DNA of 64,000 nucleotides, taken from Mycogone perniciosa (Eukaryota > Ascomycota > Sordariomycetes > Hypocreales > Hypocreaceae). The stretch's first letter is position 1. Each line of letters begins with the position of its first letter. This document shows, piece after piece, positions 57,823-64,000 of this stretch. Both the position numbers and the translations under genes were made by a program. The notes beneath the pieces were generated by a model. The model made no database searches, was not told the DNA's origin, and worked only from the letters and a program-made list of their open reading frames with translations. The stretch covers positions 124,001-188,000 of the forward strand of contig JAOALB010000041.1 of the NCBI GenBank assembly GCA_025331125.1, written 5' to 3'.

Positions 57823-59938
57823 TTAGTACGCGGTGGCCGTGGATCCCTCGCTCGTAGCAACAGCCACCAGAGCCTCAAGACGTCTGAGAGAGTCGGCATT
57901 GTTTGGCCGATCCTGCTGCTGCTGTTGAGGTACTGGCTCTCTTGCAGGGAGCCCAGCGAATCCGTTGAAATTGGGATGAACCATTCGATCGACGTGGGGA
58001 CCTCGTGGATCCTGTTGTAGCTGTTGGCCATTCTCATGTTGTACTGTGGCGGGACCATGATACCAGCCGTGACGTTTGCTGTCTCTATTAGAAGCCAAAG
58101 CCGGGGCCGACATCGTGTGTTGATGGAGGGAGCGACCAGCTTCGATGCCATTCGGAGTCTGATGGCTCGGTCGTGGCTGCTCTTCAAAGCGGACTGTTGG
58201 GGGGTTAAGTCGTACCTGCTCTGCCCGCGCCTGAACTGCTTTGTTGACTTCAGATGCCCAAGCGCCAGCACTGTCACGAGGAGGAGTCTTATGGCTTATG
58301 TCAAGACGTGTTAGGCCTCGTTGTAAGCTTACGTCGTACATGTTGAGATTTCGCCTCTCATCTGAAAGAATGGCCTCCATCACTGGCTGTCGTGGAACAA
58401 GCTCGGAGTCAACTGCCATGGGCGATGGGTTCCGTCTGGGCGGCGTTGCGGGATGATGAGGGATGGGATCAAATGACTCGATACCAGGAAGACGAAGCGT
58501 AGACTGCGGATTGCTCGGGTTGGCAATGGGCGGAGGCGGATTCGGCCGTACAGACTGGCTAAGCACTGCATTTAGCGGAGCTGGATGGCTCGTATAGTTG
58601 CGGCTATCAGGATGCCAAGTCCGCCGCCGCCAGGCCTCATCGCTAGTGCTGGATATCGAGTCCCGTCGACCAGACCATCCCGACGTTGATATTGTTGGAG
58701 ATGACATGAGACTATTGTTCGAAGCTGAAAAGGCACCGGCGTTGGAGCTGTTGATGAGCACTGGTCCGAAAGTTGATCGACCTGGAAGTTGCCCTTGACC
58801 AAATTGGAAGGGGTTTGCACCAGATGGAACACTCAAGCGGCGTCCTGGAGTTCGACTGCCCACGGTGTACATACTATGCGACCGCGAATGAGAGGATAAT
58901 GGAGACGCCACGCCCGAGCCCCATCGTGGGCTGCTCTGTGAGGTGGAGAAGGTGGCTGATGTTGGGGTGCTGAAGTCACCAGGCGATTGCGGTCGGTAAG
59001 AAAAGGTGCTGTCGGGGTTGCTGCGGTAGGACTCGAGCGATAGCCTTGAACGGGGGTCGGCAGCCATGACCAGCGGTGGTGGTCGTCGACGAGGATCGGC
59101 TTGGGGGCTGTATGTTGAGCCCACCGAAGTTATGCTCGTAATGCTGGAAGTCGAGAGGGATTTCGAATGGCCGCGAGGAGGGCCACCGGCGCTGCCACCC
59201 GTGGATGCCCTTGCCCTGTTGCCAGCCTGCCGTACCCTGTCCGTCCTAATCTGGCGCTGAAATCTCGAGCCAGTTGCGGCAAGCGAGTCGATGGGAATGT
59301 CCTCGTTGACGTGTACGGTCTGGGCATGCTGTCTTAGGTTGTCCAATCTCGAGAATCGCCGGGAGCAATGACATTGAAAAGGCCGTTCACCGGTATGCTT
59401 TCTGGATGTTGTTAGAGGCCATACTAGAGTACCAGTATTATAAAACTAACCGGATATGCCTTGCAAGATGCTCACTCCTTGTAAAGCTTAGATTGCATGG
59501 CGGGTAGTCGGTGCAGTAGAATCGCTGGGATTTCTTCTTCTTGTTTGATCGCGACCCGTCAGCATTGACGCTCTCATCATCGGAGCCGGCGCCTTCTTCA
59601 ATAGTGCCGGTCTCTCCATCTGACTCATCCATGTCGATGTCCATCGAGGTCCTTTTGGGAGACTTGGCGGAACGCTGGGAGTTGTCACGGCGAGGCCCGC
59701 CCTCGGTAGGTTCAGGGACCTGTACGGCTTGGGGGAACGGGCTCGTCGGTAATGGTTTCTGGCTAACCATGGCGCTGTTGAACGTTGCCCGAGTCGGGGT
59801 TTTGGCATCGTCGAGAGATTGGGCGGGCCGCAGTTGTGTGGTACTGGACCGAGGAGATGAAGGTTTCGGGGTCATGACGTCTGCTTTGGTGATGTCGGCG
59901 GCGAGTGGTGAATTTACCGGACAGAACGCAGCCGCCAT
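57823..59938 (-). CDS. C2H2 zinc-finger transcription factor, RfeC-like (688 aa)
   Basis: Two exons, 59938-59451 and 59401-57823, 689 codons in frame. The 49-bp intron falls inside finger 1, between its two histidines. Finger 1: C142, C148, H161, H165 (SFTRSEHLARHIRKH); finger 2: C173, C175, H188, H193 (RFSRLDNLRQHAQTVH). The linker HTGERPFQC is canonical. An acidic Asp/Glu-rich stretch (DMDESDGETGTIEEG) and a KKKK signal precede the fingers; a long Ser/Pro/Arg-rich disordered region with a short Gln run (PQQQQQD) follows. This tandem-finger type is found in Aspergillus RfeC and yeast Usv1/Nsf1-like stress and carbon regulators; orthology is inferred. In-frame sequence upstream of M1 has no ATG. 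Converges on the Zn2Cys6 gene. Confidence 0.88.
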
Positions 59939-61902
59939 AGTGGGCGCAGCGAGTCGATGCGGGCGATGTCGATGGTCGTGAGTATCGACCAGATCGATAT
60001 AGACTGTGAGAAGAAGGAGAAGGAAAATCCGGAGCAGGTTACGCAGAAAACAACGAGAAGTGGGTGGCACTAATATCGCTTTATGCGGGCACGCTCAGTG
60101 AGGCTGAAAGACCGGTGCGACAGTCAGCGAGTGCACAGCGACAGGGACGGCGAGACGCAAGAGGGGAAACGGCGGCAGTGGGCGGATCAGGGTTGCGTTG
60201 CTCTGCCAGAGACGGCGAGACAGTGACGAGCAGAGGAGGCTGAAGTAAGGCCGAGGGGGAGGGGAAAAGATGGTGGGGGTTGTTTGAGGCCAAGGGAGGG
60301 AGACTGGAGACGCAGACGCAGACGGACAGGGCCAACAAGGGAGAAGGAGAGAGAACGGATGGACCTTTGCGCGAGTCGCCAGGACACAGCGACTGGAGAA
60401 ACTTTGGCTGGTTCGTACTGGATGCGGTTGCGGGAGGGACGGCCAATACAGGGCGGCACGGCGTGTGCCTAGAGCGGTTTGGTCGGCCAGAGAGAGGCAG
60501 ATGCAGATGGCTGGTTGATTAGCAGCAGGTCTTGGGTACGAGTAGGTAGTACGGAGTAGTAATGGTAGTACGAAGTAGTATTTGCAGCATCCTCGCTCAA
60601 CTGATTGCGGATTGCTGGATGGTGTGTAGCGAGCAGCCAAGTGCGTGCGTGTGTGTGCGGAGTGGGTGGGCTGCTGGCCTGGTGGGCGGCACTGCGATGG
60701 GGCTACCGCTAGCAATAACGCAACGGTGGCCTGGCCCTGGCTCAGAGCAATCCATGAAGTGGAAAGCCCTTGGTGAAACCGTCGCTGGTCTCTATTGGCC
60801 GATCTTGACGAAGATCAGGATCAAAAACGAGACGCAGAAGCTGAGCGCCGCACACGGCAGGGGCCTTGATCCGGATGATCCAAACAGAAGCCCGCGCTGC
60901 GCCCTTCGTAATATGTGGCACTAAACAATGCGTGTTTAGAACAAGAAGACCGCACCGACAGAGCGGCGCCCAAAAAAAGCAGGGGCAGCGTGGCGATGAT
61001 GTCTGTGGTTGCTTTTGCCCCCGGACGGCGAGTGTCTTGGGTGGAGTCCGGATCCGGACTGGCACGGCAGGTTGCCCACCAACCACCTTGGGCTTGACTT
61101 TGTGCCTGTCTTGCCGCCAAAGTATGTATGTACGAGTACTTCGTACTTCGAACGCAAACACAATGCTGAATGCGTGTCTTGCTTGGTTGCTGGGATGAAG
61201 AAATGGAGAGGAGTACGTACTACTTCGTCCTTGGTACGGGTGAGTGGGCAAAAAAGTGGCCCAAGGGTCCATCATGCATGAATCGTTCAACTGTTGCAGC
61301 CGTATGTATGAACGAAGTACGGAGTACATATCCGTACTTGTACAAACGGCAGGAATTAATTTAATTATTGGTTCGTCAATGAAGCAGGCCAACGAAGTAA
61401 TAGCTACCTGAGCTAGGCTCCGTACTTACGAGTAGCTTGTTGAAGCTATTGGGCACAACTTTAACAAAGTGTTGTTTGCTTTGAAAGAGCACCATGCTCG
61501 CAGATGGCGATACTCGAATGCAGCCACCTGGCCGGAGTAAGATATTGTTGTGGATGCATAACAACGAACCATCCAGGCGGGTTGTGTGAGCGGGACTTCC
61601 ACTAATGCCAACATAAACACACCTGCTGGCAACTAACATTGGCCGACACTGCCGAGCACATATCGTATGCACATACCTACAGAGGCAGGAGGATGACGAG
61701 TCAATAGACACAGCATGTCATGGGGTGGGTGACGGGGCCGGATTCGACGGGAACGAGATTTCTGCATCCATGGCCTCAATAATAAGCTACTGCCTCTCGG
61801 CTTACACGTTCTAAAACGAGCGAGCGAATAGTGCAATATCACAAGGTTTCGCCCATCCCCAAAGACGGACGGATGCAAACGCAAAGGAAGAGAAATTTCT
61901 AA

Positions 61903-61926
61903 GAAAAATAAAAATAAAAATAAAAC
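61903..61926. repeat. (AAAAT)n short tandem repeat
   Basis: About four consecutive AAAAT-type units. Confidence 0.9.
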
Positions 61927-63816
61927 CGTACAAAAATGATAGTACAAAGTAAACCCTAGCAAAACTGAGAGGGGCCGACGTAAGGTACAGGTCATCTGCG
62001 CACCTTAGCGCGGGCGGGCCCAGGCACATGGCGTCCAGTGGGCAAGCCCCCAATGACGACGGCGCTGAGGCCAATGCATCGCTAGTGCGACGTCGTTCAG
62101 GGCAGACGAAAGCTGATGCTGTCCTGGTGAGTTCCATTTCCAGGAACATGCTGCTCGTTTGCTTGCTTCTTGGCTGCACACTGACCCCATTCATCCCTCC
62201 AGACTCCGTACGGCGATCAGGCGTCGGGGCCGTATTATTGGTGGATTCGCCACGCATAGCTAACTCATGCGAGGGGGGGCTGACACTCGGTCGCCATGGT
62301 GTGTTGTTTTTGTGCGCAAGGCAACAAAAGACATCTTGGAGGTGGACAGACGGCCACGCAACATGGAAACGATGGAAGACTTCGCCTCCAAGCTGAGGAA
62401 CTCAACACCGACTCAGAATATCCTAAATATAACCAACCTAAACAAGACATGACGGAAGCCCCCGGAAGGGTAGTGCCGCCGATTTAAACCCATAAATTCC
62501 ATTCCTGTGCGTGACAAGTTCCATTCCAAGATGCTAGCGATTCGGCGTATTATTGCAGCTTTACAAGGAATGGCGACAAAGCACCAGCAGAGGCATCTGT
62601 GCCCGCCCGCTATTTTTAACTTCGCACCCTGTTTCCAGATTGTCAACGAAGGCATCATGGTGTACTTCGTACCCGACCTTCAATGCACGTGGTCGTGATC
62701 GCTGCCTCGTACCCCGTACCTATGGACGGAGTGCATATCGATATCGATGGATGGATGCGGCTGGTTTGCCGCCAAGATGCCATCCATCGCCAGGAAGGCA
62801 ACCCTGAGCCAGGTTCTAGGTTCCGGCCGCAGAAGTTAGATCTCTGTCATGTTGTACAACTCCAATTCTCGGGAGGGCAGAGAGTTTCAGCCTCAACCAA
62901 TGTGCCGCCGTCCGCCCGCTCTTTTCGCCGCTCAGACCCCGCCGTATGTTGGATGCAGCTTTTTTTCTTTCCTTTGGCAATAGAGCGGAGCACCTGGCCG
63001 TTTTCGAGAGGGGTGGTTGGTATAGTAATATGCGCTCCATCCAGCAGCACTAGGCCAGAAGGCGTGGCGGCAAGTAGACGCCACCAACACCCATGATCGA
63101 CTTGTAGGGCACGGAACGGAGTTCTTGTCAATGACGTCGGGTCCCTGACATTCGCCTCCCTTCCCTTTTTCATCAAAAACGATCCTCCATGTATCTCGAG
63201 TTATTCAGCTCATACCTACAGACGCAGAGCCTAGCCTCCGTGTAGATACAGGTAACAGTAGGTACGAAGTCGGTGCTTCGTGCACATACTTTTGATGCCA
63301 TAATCCCCCCTATTATCAGCCCTACTAGTACCTGGGCAGTTGGGAAATGCTATTCTCACACAAAATATTCGGCAAGTTAGGCTTTCTGAATCATGCCATG
63401 ATCCTACCGGTCTCCCTGCAGTATGAAAGTTTCGGTAGCGTCCTAGTACGTACATACTCCGTACTAGCCTCGTAGTGGCGCCTTTGGGTAGCGGGGCATT
63501 AACAACGCGCCTCCATGTCTCTCCATTGGTCTACGGGTACGGAGTACTGTCTCACTTGCTGACAGGGGAGTTGGGGTTCGAGAGCTCTGGTCGAGTTCCT
63601 CACAAGTTCAGGACTCCACCAAGATCATCCTTATCACTAGGAATGTCACCCGCACCTATTCTTGTCATAAGGGCCTGTTGTTCTTTGCAGCAGCTTTGTG
63701 AGCATACCTTTGTACTACTACCTAGTACCTAGGTATATATGGAGTATGGACTACTCGTATTCACCCAGATGAGACATGAGCGTGGCTGGCGTCCAGAGCG
63801 CGACGTGCGCAGCATA

Positions 63817-63831
63817 CATGCATGCATGCAT
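63817..63831. repeat. (CATG)n microsatellite
   Basis: About four uninterrupted CATG units, self-complementary. Confidence 0.9.
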
Positions 63832-64000
63832 AGAATTGATGCGGGCGGACATGTACTATTATGTACTCCGTAGGTACGAAGTATGTAGGTACTCGTAGTA
63901 TCTCAATCTCAATGATGGGTCTCCGGAGAAGCGATTTGAGATATGCGAGTGTGACCGAGGTGCAGGCAGGCGTCAGATAGCCGATGGCGATATGCGATCT

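Larger units (their letters stand above)
59939..64000. other. 4.1-kb region upstream of the C2H2 gene, no gene called
   Basis: Long GC-rich leader/promoter side (60.0-60.7 kb) followed by mixed DNA to the window end. Many open frames exist on both strands but none shows protein-like sequence or continues by splicing. Motif copies are at 60550, 61318, 63455, 63538 and 63864. It could hold a long 5' UTR, a non-coding transcript or regulatory DNA of the C2H2 factor. Confidence 0.45.

Noticed and set aside
59939..60070. In-frame extension upstream of the C2H2 gene with a leucine-rich stretch resembling a signal peptide
   Set aside because: It has no ATG (only GTG), and a nuclear factor needs no signal peptide; the ATG at 59938 is used.
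60742..62257. Several 100-200-codon frames on both strands
   Set aside because: Frames overlap one another on opposite strands, lack domain-like sequence and do not extend by splicing; they reflect base composition.

Overview
The window is nuclear DNA of a filamentous ascomycete, most likely a hypocrealean Sordariomycete. The genes are spaced 1-2 kb apart and carry short introns (48-177 bp) with GTRAGT-type donors and TAG/CAG acceptors. The gene set is typical: Atg26-type sterol glucosyltransferase, a Tps2-type trehalose phosphatase with an N-terminal GT20 domain, PTH11-like receptors (one with a CFEM domain), a Zn2Cys6 and a C2H2 regulator, and a GT64 enzyme. All gene models were read by eye; exon boundaries were accepted when the reading frame and the family sequence stayed continuous across the join. 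I found no rRNA, tRNA or CRISPR.

Layout. 0-20 kb is mostly housekeeping: a small orphan gene, ATG26 (-), GNA1 (+), CMR1 (-) sharing a 347-bp promoter with an Mtf2-like mitochondrial gene (+), a phospholipase/carboxylesterase-fold hydrolase (-), a PLAC8 cysteine-rich protein (+), an orphan two-exon gene (+) and a glutathione transferase (-). 21-40 kb is accessory and partly decaying: a broken FAD monooxygenase, GT64 (-), CFEM-GPCR (+), a flavin-dependent monooxygenase (-), a second PTH11-like receptor (+), then an MFS transporter and an SMP-30/gluconolactonase-like gene on the same strand, each with one single-base frameshift, followed by an ankyrin fragment. 40-46 kb is AT-rich: it holds a six-exon secreted protein matching the C-terminal module of killer-toxin-like chitinases but without a chitinase domain, and a hAT transposase fossil broken only by stop codons. 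46-60 kb returns to well-formed genes: a hexose-type transporter (-), TPS2 (-), a Zn2Cys6 factor (+) and an RfeC-like C2H2 factor (-). The last 4 kb has no convincing gene.

The strongest signal not explained by genes is a 9-mer, TACTCCGTA or its complement, present about 38 times, always outside the exons I call, and often as perfect 16-bp palindromes. By chance about 0.5 copies would be expected. Other leads are the stand-alone killer-toxin-like module next to RIP-like DNA, the paired one-base lesions in two neighbouring metabolic genes, a cell-cycle-type promoter between CMR1 and the mitochondrial gene, and STRE-like boxes ahead of TPS2.
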